Of a stretch of DNA of 64,000 nucleotides, positions 38,949 to 47,133 are shown in pieces (position 1 is the first letter of the stretch; each line of letters opens with the position of its first letter). The position numbers and the translations under genes were made by a program. The notes beneath the pieces are model-generated. The model was not told the origin of the DNA, did not search any database, and was given only the letters and a program-made list of their open reading frames with translations. Origin of the DNA: Komagataeibacter xylinus (lineage in GTDB: Bacteria > Pseudomonadota > Alphaproteobacteria > Acetobacterales > Acetobacteraceae); NCBI RefSeq assembly GCF_009834365.1, contig NZ_CP041348.1:2145001-2209000 (forward strand), read 5' to 3'.

Positions 38949-40427
38949 GTGACCCCCATGCTCGATATTGCCTTTTCCGATGCCACGGCGCCTGCCGGCG
39001 GCACGATCGCCATCCTTGCGCCCTCCGGCACGGCACCCGCAGGCGTATTTGCCCAGATCGATGCGGCCACCGGCGGAGCATTGGCCCGTGCCGCCAGGGC
39101 CGATCACTTCGGCTTCGAGGTCGCCAAGACCTGCGTGGTGCTGGCACCCGGCGCAGGTTATGACCGTGTGATCCTTGTCGGGCTGGGGGCGATGGACACG
39201 CTGTGCGCAACGCAGGCCGAACGCGCGGGCGTTGCTGCAGCGCGCGCCCTGGCGCAGGGCGGCGAGCAGGGCACGATCGTGGCAGACAGCCTTACCCCCG
39301 GTCTTGCCGGCCATGTGGCGCTGGGTGCCGTGCTGGGCAGCTACCGTTTCGATTCGTATCGCACCACCCCGCGCAAGGGCGAGACGGGCAAGCTGGCGAC
39401 AGTGAGCGTGCTGGCCGCCGATCCGGCGGCAGCACAGGCGGCATGGCAGCCGCTGCTGGCGGTGGCGCGGGGCGTGTTCCTGTGCCGTGACCTCGTATCC
39501 GAGCCCGCCAACATGCTGCGTCCGCCCGAATTCGAGCAGCGCATCCTGGCCCTGCGCGACCTTGGCGTGGAAGTGGAAGTGCTCGACCGTGACGCCATGC
39601 ACAAGCTGGGCTTTGGCGCGCTGCTTGGCGTGGCCCAGGGCAGTGACGCGCCGCCGCGCACGGTCATCATGCGCTGGAATGGCGGGACCAAAGGCGAGGC
39701 CCCGGTGGCTTTCGTGGGCAAGGGGGTTACGTTTGATTCCGGCGGCATCTCGATCAAGCCCGCCGCTGGCATGGACGAGATGAAAACCGACATGGGTGGT
39801 GCCGCCGCCGTTGTCGGCACCATGGCGGCGCTGGCCGGGCGCAAGGCGAAGGTCAATGCCGTGGGCGTGGTGGGCCTTGTCGAGAACATGCTGTCCGGCA
39901 ACGCCCAGCGCCCCGGTGATGTGGTGCGCACGGCGGCAGGCCAGACGGTGGAAGTGCTCAACACCGATGCCGAAGGCCGCCTCGTGCTGGCCGATGTGCT
40001 GTGGTACACGCAGGACCGCTTCAAGCCGCGCTTCATGGTCAACCTCGCCACGCTCACCGGCGCGATCGTGGTCAGCCTTGGCGTGGAACGCGCGGGCCTG
40101 TTCTCGAACAATGATGAACTGGCAGGCCACCTGTCCGGCACGGGCGAGACCACGGGCGAGAAGCTGTGGCGCATGCCGCTTGATGCCGCCTACCTTGAAC
40201 TGCTGCGCTCGGACATTGCCGACCTCAAGAACATCGGGGGGCGCCCCGGCGGGTCGATTACGGCGGCCAAGTTCCTTGAATGCTTTGTCAATGACGTGCC
40301 ATGGGCGCATCTCGACATCGCGGGCACGGTGTTCTCCTCACGCGCCACGTCGCATGCGCCCAAAGGGGCGACCGGCTTTGGCGTGCGCCTGCTCGACCGC
40401 CTGGTCAGCACGCATTACGAGGGGTAA
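38949..40427 (+). CDS. pepA: Leucyl aminopeptidase (M17)
   Basis: A 492-residue two-metal aminopeptidase. The catalytic segments GKGVTFDSGGISIKPA and NTDAEGRLVLADVLWY are intact, with the metal ligands K, D and E in place. A regulatory N-terminal domain precedes. A GTG at 38949 or an ATG at 38958 may start it; both lie near a weak GGAG. Divergent from cysQ. Confidence 0.94.
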   Translation: MTPMLDIAFSDATAPAGGTIAILAPSGTAPAGVFAQIDAATGGALARAARADHFGFEVAKTCVVLAPGAGYDRVILVGLGAMDTLCATQAERAGVAAARALAQGGEQGTIVADSLTPGLAGHVALGAVLGSYRFDSYRTTPRKGETGKLATVSVLAADPAAAQAAWQPLLAVARGVFLCRDLVSEPANMLRPPEFEQRILALRDLGVEVEVLDRDAMHKLGFGALLGVAQGSDAPPRTVIMRWNGGTKGEAPVAFVGKGVTFDSGGISIKPAAGMDEMKTDMGGAAAVVGTMAALAGRKAKVNAVGVVGLVENMLSGNAQRPGDVVRTAAGQTVEVLNTDAEGRLVLADVLWYTQDRFKPRFMVNLATLTGAIVVSLGVERAGLFSNNDELAGHLSGTGETTGEKLWRMPLDAAYLELLRSDIADLKNIGGRPGGSITAAKFLECFVNDVPWAHLDIAGTVFSSRATSHAPKGATGFGVRLLDRLVSTHYEG

Positions 40428-40469
40428 TGCCTGCCCCGCGTGGCAGGACAGGGCAGGACAGGGAACTCC

Positions 40470-40916
40470 ATGGCGCAGATCGGCTTCTATCACCTGACGC
40501 GTTCCAAGGCGGTGGAAGTACTGCCCGCGCTGCTTGGCCGCACGCTTGCGGCGGGCAAACGCGCGGTCATCCGCTGCGGCGCGGCCGAGCGGGTGGCCGA
40601 ACTCGATGACGGGCTATGGCGCTCCACCAACCCGCTGTGGCTCCCCCATGGCACCAGGGCCATGGGGCACGCGGAATGGCAGCCCATCTGGCTGACGGAG
40701 GGCGAGGACGTGCCCAATGGCGCGACCTTCGCCTTTCTGCTCGATGGCGTGGAAATGCCCGATCTTGCTGCCTTCGAGCGGGTGTTCGACCTGTTCGATG
40801 GCCATGACGAGGCCGCCGTGGCGCGTGCGCGTGCACGCTGGGTGGCGTGGCGCGAGGCCGGGCATGAACTGAGCTACTGGCAACAGCAGCCAAAAGGCTG
40901 GGCGCGTCGCAAATAG
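40470..40916 (+). CDS. holC: DNA polymerase III chi subunit
   Basis: A 148-residue clamp-loader accessory protein linking the replicase to single-strand-binding protein. The family core ...FYHLTRSKAVEVLPALLGRTLAAGKRAVIRC (split here as FYHLTRSKAVEVLP and LLGRTLAAGKRAV) and the LWLPHG/QPIWL segments are present. It lies 42 bases after pepA, the usual pepA-holC order. Confidence 0.92.
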   Translation: MAQIGFYHLTRSKAVEVLPALLGRTLAAGKRAVIRCGAAERVAELDDGLWRSTNPLWLPHGTRAMGHAEWQPIWLTEGEDVPNGATFAFLLDGVEMPDLAAFERVFDLFDGHDEAAVARARARWVAWREAGHELSYWQQQPKGWARRK

Positions 40917-40967
40917 GCACCATCGCGCGGGTAGACCCGCGCGGCATGGACGAAAGGCAGGTTGCGT

Positions 40968-41819
40968 ATGAAAACGGTCACTTTCCCCAACGGCACCACG
41001 GTCCCGGCCCTTGGCATGGGCACATGGAACATGGGGGACAGCGACAGCCGCCGCGCGGATGAAATAAAAAGCATCCATGCAGGGCTTGAGGCCGGTATCC
41101 GCGTGGTTGATACCGCCGAGATGTATGGCTCGGGCCGATCGGAAAAACTGGTGGGCGAGGCAATACGCGGGCGGCGTGATGATGTGTTCCTGGTCAGCAA
41201 GGTGCTGCCCTCAAACGCATCGCGCAAGGGCGTGCGCCGCGCGTGCGAGGCCTCGCTCAGGCGGCTGGGCACCGAATATCTTGACCTGTACCTGCTGCAC
41301 TGGGAGGGGAGCGAGCCGCTGGAGGAAACCATAGCAGGCTTTGATGATCTGGTGGCGGCGGACCTGATCGGTAGCTGGGGTGTATCGAACTTCGATACCG
41401 ACGGCATGCGCGAGGTGGAAAGCATTACCGCCACCACGCCGTGTGCTGCCAATCAGGTGCTGTACAGCCTCGACTACCGTGGCGCGGAATTCGACCTGCT
41501 GGCGCGTGACCGTGAAGCGGGCATCGTGACCATGGCCTACTCGCCATTAGGGCAGGGCGGCGACCTGCTGCGCGCGCCGGTGCTCAAGCAGGTGGCGGCA
41601 CGACACAAGACCTCGCTCGGACCGGCCAGCCCCGCCCAGATCGCGCTGGCCTGGGTGCTGCGGCAGGATAATGTGCTGGCCATACCCAAGGCAGGCAGCC
41701 CGAAGCACCAGCACGAAAACTTTGCCGCAACCGAGATTACCCTGACGCGCGATGACCTTGCCGAGATCGACGCCGCCATCGCTCCGCCGCGCCGCAAGGA
41801 GCCGCTGGCCATGATCTGA
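40968..41819 (+). CDS. Aldo/keto reductase
   Basis: A 283-residue NADPH-type reductase with the TIM-barrel catalytic set: D and Y in DTAEMYGSG, K in LVSKV, and the histidine in LLHWEG. The cofactor-binding end has IPKAGSPKH. The family reduces a broad range of aldehydes and keto sugars; the substrate is unknown. The ATG at 40968 has GAAAGGCAGG upstream. A strong hairpin follows the gene. Confidence 0.9.
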   Translation: MKTVTFPNGTTVPALGMGTWNMGDSDSRRADEIKSIHAGLEAGIRVVDTAEMYGSGRSEKLVGEAIRGRRDDVFLVSKVLPSNASRKGVRRACEASLRRLGTEYLDLYLLHWEGSEPLEETIAGFDDLVAADLIGSWGVSNFDTDGMREVESITATTPCAANQVLYSLDYRGAEFDLLARDREAGIVTMAYSPLGQGGDLLRAPVLKQVAARHKTSLGPASPAQIALAWVLRQDNVLAIPKAGSPKHQHENFAATEITLTRDDLAEIDAAIAPPRRKEPLAMI

Positions 41820-41848
41820 TGGGTCATGCAGCCTGTATAAATAAAAAA

Positions 41849-41876
41849 GTGCCGCCTTTATTTAAAAAGGCGGCAC
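41849..41876 (+). terminator. Hairpin after the aldo/keto reductase, resembling the inner stem of the repeat
   Basis: An 11-base perfect stem, GTGCCGCCTTT with AAAGGCGGCAC, and a six-base AT loop. The stem is nearly the same as the second hairpin of the intergenic repeat, and the sequence after it (CCGGCCGTTTTTAC) recalls its outer arm. There is no direct T-run on the 3' side, so termination is likely but not certain. Confidence 0.6.
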
Positions 41877-41927
41877 CCGGCCGTTTTTACCTGTCATGCC
41901 GCTCTGCGGGCGGGAGGGTGGTGCTTA

Positions 41928-42559
41928 GGCTCAGGACTCATAGCCAGAAGATGACGGTTGCAGCGAGGCAGATGGCTGAGAAGAAGACGGTCGGGCATCT
42001 GTCATAGCGTGTTGCGACCCGCCGCCAGCCCTTGAGGCGGCCGAACATGATTTCGATGCGGTTGCGTCTTTTGTATTTTCGCTTGTCGTATTTGACTGGT
42101 TTTCCGCGGGACCTTCTTCCCGGAATGCAGGGCCTGATCCCTTTTTCCTTCAGGGCATCCCGGAACCAGTCAGCATCATAACCCCGATCCGCCAGCAACC
42201 ACTGTGTTATGGGAAGGCTGTCCAGCAGAGCAGAGGCTCCGGTGTAATCACTGATCTGTCCGGCTGTCATAAAGAAGCTCAGCGGTCGTCCGTTCTGATC
42301 GGTGACCGCATGCAGCCTGGTGTTCATGCCCCCTTTAGTGCGTCCGATCAGGCGGCCTGGATCCCTTTTTTAACCGCAGGCCTGAAGCCGTGCGGTGTGC
42401 CCTGAGATAGGTCGCATCAATCATAATAGTCTGAGGCTCAGCCTTCGCGGCAGACAGGCCATCCATCATCTGCATGAAAATGCCCATGTCGCCCCAACGC
42501 TTCCAACGGTTGTAGAGCGTCTTGTGCGGACCGTATTCCCGGGGCGCATCAGGTTTTAC
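41928..42559 (-). mobile_element. IS5-family (IS1031/IS427-like) element remnant, left part lost
   Basis: The right end is present: GGCTCAGGACTCATAGCC borders the transposase stop and abuts TTA(G), the YTAR-type target of this group. Protein similarity to the transposase ends abruptly upstream of DAPREYGPHKT, near 42559, so the N-terminal third and the left terminal repeat are missing. The remnant separates the aldo/keto reductase from the Hyf-like operon. Confidence 0.75.
41938..42559 (-). pseudogene. IS5-family transposase, 5'-truncated and in two frames
   Basis: The upstream frame (to the stop at 42335-42337) reads DAPREYGPHKTLYNRWKRW...IMIDATYLRAHRTASGL; the downstream frame reads RLIGRTKGG, MNTRLHAVTDQNGRP and ends with the catalytic region LLADRGYDADW...RIEIMFGRLKGWRRVATRYD. 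The frames are joined by a run of six A's (minus strand, 42366-42371) followed by GGG, the sort of site at which this group shifts frame. Because the 5' part is absent, this copy cannot make a whole protein. Confidence 0.8.
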
Positions 42560-42781
42560 GGTGTCCCGATTGCCGCCTTTAACCGGTATGACGCGTGCAA
42601 CAGGTTACACGTATTGCCTGTCTTCCATCATGCTGTCCTGCCAGATCAGGTGCCCGTTGCGGCATGCCGCCCGGGGAGCAGGACCGGCCCTATCTTGACG
42701 CGCACGGATCAGGCGCGGATTGATGAAGCCATGGGTGCCGTAACACCCCAATGCGGCGGCCCATGATCTGACGAGCCCGGC

Positions 42782-44563
42782 TTGCCGGGCGCATGCGGGA
42801 GGGCTGTCATTATTCCTGTCATCGTGCTCGTGGCCCTGCTTGTAGCAGCCCTGCTTACGGCTCTACTGGCTTTCGTGCCGGAACGGGCGGGCCGGGTGCA
42901 GCCCGTGCTCACGGCCTGCTGGCTGGCGGTGAGCCTGCTGCAGGGCATGGAACTTGCAGGCTTTACCCTGTCCGGTGGGGTAGTGGCGTGGCCGGGCGTT
43001 TTTACCACCCGGCCCGATCTGGCCCTGCTGCTGCCGCTTGGGCTCGTGGGCGCTACTGCCTGCAACCCGCGTGATCTTGCGGCCTGCATTGCGGCAGCGC
43101 TTGCGGTTACGGGCGCGCCGGTGTCGGCCTGCATGGGGGCAGGCTGGGTGCTGCTGGCGCTTGGCCGTGCCCCGTGCCACGGGGCAGAGCGCATCGCCCT
43201 GCTTTTACTGGCGGCGGGCTGCGTTTTCCCCGCGCAGGCGGGGGGGCTGCTGCCGGGGCTGTGCGCGGTGGGCACGGGCGGCCTGCTGGGGCTTTCGCTT
43301 TCCGTGCGGGTGGCCTCGCGCGGATTGCGGGCTTTCCACATGGCCGATATTGCCGCGATGATTGCTGCCATGAGCCTGTGGGCGCGCCTGCCCGCAGGCA
43401 CGGCGGTGGCCGACATGCGCTGGGGCGGTGTGCTGATCGTGGCGGGGTGCCTGTTTTACATGACGGCCTCATGGCGGGCGCTGCGGGCACCTGATGCACG
43501 CCGGGTCCTGACCGGGTTGGCAGGGGGCACGGGGGCGATCATCATCATGCTTGCGGGCCTCATGCTGCTGGCACGGGCCGATGACCTGCCCGGCATGGCC
43601 AGTTGCGCCGAACGTACCTTCCTTCTGGTGGCGGGGTTGCTGCTTGCTGGCGTGCTGGCCGCCCGGGTGCTTGATGTGATGGAGCGCGAGGCCGGCACGC
43701 TCTCGCTGCTCCGACTGGGCGGTCTGGGCGTGCTCATGCCACGCCTGTCCGCGCTGTTTGCACTGGCGCTGCTGGCCGAGAGCGGGTTGCCGCCGCTGCT
43801 GGGTTTTTCTGTTATATGGATGCTGCTGCGCCTGCTGGCGTCCATGCCGCATGCAGGCGGGCTGGCGGGTGAGGTGCCGCTGCTGCTGGCGCTGGCCGTG
43901 CTGGGTGTGGGCTGGGCGGTGCGCATGCTCGCCCTTGTGCGTATTGTCGCGGTCATGCTGTGTGGCAGGCCGCGCATACCGCGCAGCGCGGGGGCGGCTG
44001 ACCCGTCCATGCGTGAGCAATGGGGCGTGCTGGGGGCGGGGTTGCCGATCATGCTCGTTTCCATCTGGCCGGGATACTGGCTGGCATTGATGGCAGGCTC
44101 TTCCCCGCAGGGAGGGGCCGGGTGGTCGGGCCTTGCGGCGGTCGCCCTGACATCGCCCGATGGGGGTGCCGTGCTGCATCCCGCCCGCCTGTGCCTGTTT
44201 GTAGCCCTGGTGGGGGCCGTGGTGGCGGTGGTGCGTTGGCTGGCCTGCCGCAGGCCTGCGCGGCAGGTGGCGGGGTGGCAGCAGGGTGCCCCTGTCGTGC
44301 CGCCATGGATGGTGTTTGGCGATCCGCTGACGCAGGTGGGGCCGGGCAATCCCGCGCGCATGGTGCTCGATATGGTTGTGGCGGCACGGGCGCGGCAACG
44401 TTTCGTGCGTGATTACGCGCGTGGCCTGCAACTGGCGCGCAGGTTCGTGCGGGCGTGCGCAGGCCGGATAGCGGGGGCAGGCTACTGGCGCCGGGTGCCG
44501 GGGCCGGTGGCGCTGGTGGTGGCCTGCGTGGGGGCGCTCATGTTCATTGCGTGGCAGGGTTAG
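42782..44563 (+). CDS. hyfB: HyfB-like proton-pumping membrane subunit
   Basis: About 590 residues, very hydrophobic, with a proton-antiporter-like (NuoL/M/N, HyfB) core: LRLGGLGVLMPRLSAL, then ESGLPPLLGF, match the conserved loop and helix of that family. It is shorter than E. coli HyfB (about 670). First gene of a six-gene operon. The start is unclear: the frame opens at TTG 42782 with no ribosome site, whereas GGGAGG stands six bases before an in-frame ATT at 42809. The product should be an inner-membrane ion-translocating subunit. The symbol is by analogy only. Confidence 0.75.
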   Translation: MPGACGRAVIIPVIVLVALLVAALLTALLAFVPERAGRVQPVLTACWLAVSLLQGMELAGFTLSGGVVAWPGVFTTRPDLALLLPLGLVGATACNPRDLAACIAAALAVTGAPVSACMGAGWVLLALGRAPCHGAERIALLLLAAGCVFPAQAGGLLPGLCAVGTGGLLGLSLSVRVASRGLRAFHMADIAAMIAAMSLWARLPAGTAVADMRWGGVLIVAGCLFYMTASWRALRAPDARRVLTGLAGGTGAIIIMLAGLMLLARADDLPGMASCAERTFLLVAGLLLAGVLAARVLDVMEREAGTLSLLRLGGLGVLMPRLSALFALALLAESGLPPLLGFSVIWMLLRLLASMPHAGGLAGEVPLLLALAVLGVGWAVRMLALVRIVAVMLCGRPRIPRSAGAADPSMREQWGVLGAGLPIMLVSIWPGYWLALMAGSSPQGGAGWSGLAAVALTSPDGGAVLHPARLCLFVALVGAVVAVVRWLACRRPARQVAGWQQGAPVVPPWMVFGDPLTQVGPGNPARMVLDMVVAARARQRFVRDYARGLQLARRFVRACAGRIAGAGYWRRVPGPVALVVACVGALMFIAWQG

Positions 44564-44567
44564 GGAG

Positions 44568-45533
44568 ATGGCACCGTTCCTTGTGGCACGCATGCAGGCG
44601 CTGTTGCTGGCGGGCTGGCATATGGCGCTGGTTGCACTGATGGCGCCGGTCTGGGTTGCCCTGCTGCGCTGGATGGCTACCTGCATGCAGGGCGAGCGTC
44701 GGCCGCCCGCTCCGCTGGCCCACTGGCGCGTGCTGCGCCATGCCTGGCGGCAGGCGGGGGTGCGCTCGGCAGCAGGCGGGCAGGTTACGGCGGTCGCCCC
44801 CTGGCTTGGCCTTGCGGCAGGCCTGGCTGCGGCAGGGCTGGTGCCCTCATTCTGCATCGGCCTGCCCGGCAGCGACCTGTCGGACCTGCTGATCGTGGGT
44901 GGCCTGCTGGAAATGGCGTTTCTGGCCCTTGTGGTCACGGCCCTTGCCGCAGGTCTGGCCCGGCCCGGCCATGCGGGGCTGAAGGCGGCTTGCATGGGCA
45001 TCATGATCCAGCCCGTGCTGCTGCTGGTGTGCGTGGTGCTGGGGTTGTGCCTGCCCGATGGCACGCTGGCGGGGCTGGTGCGGCAGGCACATGTGGCGGA
45101 TATGAATGTGGTGCGCGTGCCGCTGGCGCTGGTGGCGGCAGCACTGGTGCTGGCGGGGGTGGAGGAAAGCGATGGCGCGGCGTTACGGCTGTTTGCCACC
45201 ATGCTGGAGGATCTGGCAGGCCCCGACCGCGCGGTGGCGCTCTATGCGCGTGACCTGCTGGCGGTGGTGTGGATGATGGTGGCGCGTGAGCTGGTCTGGC
45301 CCGAAGGGATTGTCGAGCCCGATCTCATGGCCCGCTCATGGCGGGGCGTGTCGCTGCTGGGGGCGATGGGATTGTGGGCTGTGCATATGCTGCTGGCGTG
45401 CGGGTGCGTTGCGGGGCTGCGGGTGTTTGTGGTCTCGGCGGGCAGGCAGCATGCGGGCTGGCGGGCCGGGCTAGCCCTGTTGTGCGCCCTGATGGCCGGG
45501 GTGCTGCTGTTTGCGGGCCGGGGAGCGGATTGA
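44568..45533 (+). CDS. hyfC: HyfC/NuoH-like membrane anchor subunit
   Basis: 321 residues, about eight hydrophobic helices. It corresponds in place, size and layout to HyfC/HycD/NuoH, the subunit that couples the hydrogenase arm to the membrane arm. The usual loop before the last helices (EL-x-MI-x-E-x-x-x-x-YSG) is here MLEDLAGPDRAVALYARDLL, so it is recognisable but divergent; the VEESDGAALRL stretch ahead of it replaces the normal D/E-P-x-T-H motif. The AGGGAG site and the ATG at 44568 directly follow the hyfB stop. Confidence 0.72.
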   Translation: MAPFLVARMQALLLAGWHMALVALMAPVWVALLRWMATCMQGERRPPAPLAHWRVLRHAWRQAGVRSAAGGQVTAVAPWLGLAAGLAAAGLVPSFCIGLPGSDLSDLLIVGGLLEMAFLALVVTALAAGLARPGHAGLKAACMGIMIQPVLLLVCVVLGLCLPDGTLAGLVRQAHVADMNVVRVPLALVAAALVLAGVEESDGAALRLFATMLEDLAGPDRAVALYARDLLAVVWMMVARELVWPEGIVEPDLMARSWRGVSLLGAMGLWAVHMLLACGCVAGLRVFVVSAGRQHAGWRAGLALLCALMAGVLLFAGRGAD

Positions 45534-45535
45534 GC

Positions 45536-46081
45536 ATGCTGGTACTGTTGCTGGGCATGATGGTGATCCTGTCGCTTTCCGGCTCCGGGGGGCGGGGCGG
45601 CGGGCTGGCCTGGCATGCGGGCCTGACTGCGGCATGCGTGTGGCTGTGGCAATGGGCGCAGGGCAGTGTGGGGATCACGTGCCTGCTGGCGGCGGCGCAG
45701 GCAGGGCTGGTCGGGCTGCTGGGTTTGCAGATGCTGTATGGGCAGGCTGGCCCGCGTGAGCGCAGTGGCCTGCGCCTTGCCGGTGGGCTGGTTTGTGTTG
45801 CAGTGCTGGCGCAGGTGATCGTGCCGGGCATGCCCGGCGGCATGACGGCGCGGCTCATGGGGCTGGCGGGATTATCCGCCATTATATGTGGCGTGTGGGG
45901 CGCGTGCATTGCGCGTGCGGCCCCCGCCCTGTGCGCCGGGCTGGCCTGCGGGCTCGATGGCGTGATGCTGCTCGCGGGGCTGGCCGGGAGCCCGCTGGTC
46001 ATGACCGAAACACTCGTGGCGGCAGCAGCCCTGAACCTCATGCTGCTGCGTGCGCGCCGGTCTGGTGGGGTGGCGCCATGA
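45536..46081 (+). CDS. hyfE: HyfE-like small membrane subunit
   Basis: 181 residues, nearly all membrane helices (MLVLLLGMMVILSLSG at the start). Its place between the HyfC-like and HyfF-like genes and its size match HyfE (E. coli 216), which has a NuoK-like part. Direct motif evidence is thin, so the name rests mainly on synteny. Starts three bases after hyfC ends and overlaps the next gene by four bases. Confidence 0.62.
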   Translation: MLVLLLGMMVILSLSGSGGRGGGLAWHAGLTAACVWLWQWAQGSVGITCLLAAAQAGLVGLLGLQMLYGQAGPRERSGLRLAGGLVCVAVLAQVIVPGMPGGMTARLMGLAGLSAIICGVWGACIARAAPALCAGLACGLDGVMLLAGLAGSPLVMTETLVAAAALNLMLLRARRSGGVAP

Positions 46082-47133
46082 TGTCACCCGCACTTTTCAT
46101 CAGTCTGGTGGCGGGCTGGATGATGCTGGCGGTCATGGCCCTGCTGGCAACTGGCGGCCCAAAGCCATTGCGGGGCCTGCTGGCCGTGCTGCTGCTGGGG
46201 CTGTGCGCCGTGGGCTGTCAGTCCGCCCATTCTATGGCCCGGGCGCTGATGCTGGCTGGCCCGGCGCTGGCGCTGTGTGTGCGCATTTTCATGCCGGGCG
46301 CTACGGCGCGGGAAGAAGGGCGCATGGCGGGGCCCGAGCCCTTCATCCTGTCGGCCAATGCCACGCTGGCCATGGCATGCGGGCGGTGCGACCTGCTGGT
46401 CATGTTCATCGGGCTGGGGCTGGGGCTGCATCTGGCTTTTGGCAGGCGGGGCGACTGGGCCGCGCTGCGCGTGGGGCTGGGGGGGCTGGTCATGGCGCAG
46501 GGCGGGCTGTTCGTGCTGCAGGCCGGGTGGGGCGAGCGGCAGGAACAGGCCGGTGCCGTGCTGCTGGCAGGTGGGCTGCTGCTGGCCTGTGGCGTGCTGT
46601 CGGACAGGCCGCGCCCGTCGCTGCCGCCGGATGAGCAGATGGCTCTGCTGGCCACGCTGCCGGTACTGTCACAGGCGGCGATAGTGTGGCCTGCCCTTCG
46701 CGCCGCGCTGACCTTTCTGGGCTGCGTGTGCCTGCTGTGGTCGCTCCTGCCCCGGTTCCGTGCCCTCCCGGGTGGCATGGACTGGTCAGGCTGGGTGGTG
46801 CTGGCGGCAGGGTTGCCCCCCGCCGCGGCGTCCCTGCCGCTTGCGGCGAGCCTGCTGGCACTGGCCTGTGGTGGCAGGGCAGGGCGTTTGAATTCGTTGT
46901 GGCCGCCCTTTCTGCCGGGTGTGGCGCTGGCCCTCGTGCTGCTGGCCGAGATGGAGGTCGCGCCGGGGGTGGTCCTGCTGGCCGGAGCCTGCCTGTGGCC
47001 TGTGTTTACCGGCGCAGCCCCTGCCGGGGCAGAACCGGCCTCGGTTGCACGGGCGCGGGCCGCTCTGGCGCTGGCACTGGGCTGCATCGTGCTGGCCCTG
47101 GCCCTGAGGGGAGGAGGGATGGTGCTGGCATGA
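46078..47133 (+). CDS. hyfF: HyfF-like membrane subunit, shortened
   Basis: 351 residues of hydrophobic helices beginning MMSPALFISLVAGWMMLAVM, where an antiporter-like HyfF (about 520 in E. coli) is expected. It is about one third shorter, and I do not see the conserved lysine/glutamate pair of proton-pumping subunits clearly. It may have lost pumping ability. Coupled to both neighbours by four-base ATGA overlaps. The name is by position and composition. Confidence 0.6.
   Translation: MMSPALFISLVAGWMMLAVMALLATGGPKPLRGLLAVLLLGLCAVGCQSAHSMARALMLAGPALALCVRIFMPGATAREEGRMAGPEPFILSANATLAMACGRCDLLVMFIGLGLGLHLAFGRRGDWAALRVGLGGLVMAQGGLFVLQAGWGERQEQAGAVLLAGGLLLACGVLSDRPRPSLPPDEQMALLATLPVLSQAAIVWPALRAALTFLGCVCLLWSLLPRFRALPGGMDWSGWVVLAAGLPPAAASLPLAASLLALACGGRAGRLNSLWPPFLPGVALALVLLAEMEVAPGVVLLAGACLWPVFTGAAPAGAEPASVARARAALALALGCIVLALALRGGGMVLA

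Noticed and set aside
42691..42724. Promoter for the Hyf-like operon (TTGACG then ATTGAT)
   Set aside because: The -35-like box is fair but the -10 box is poor; not enough to call.
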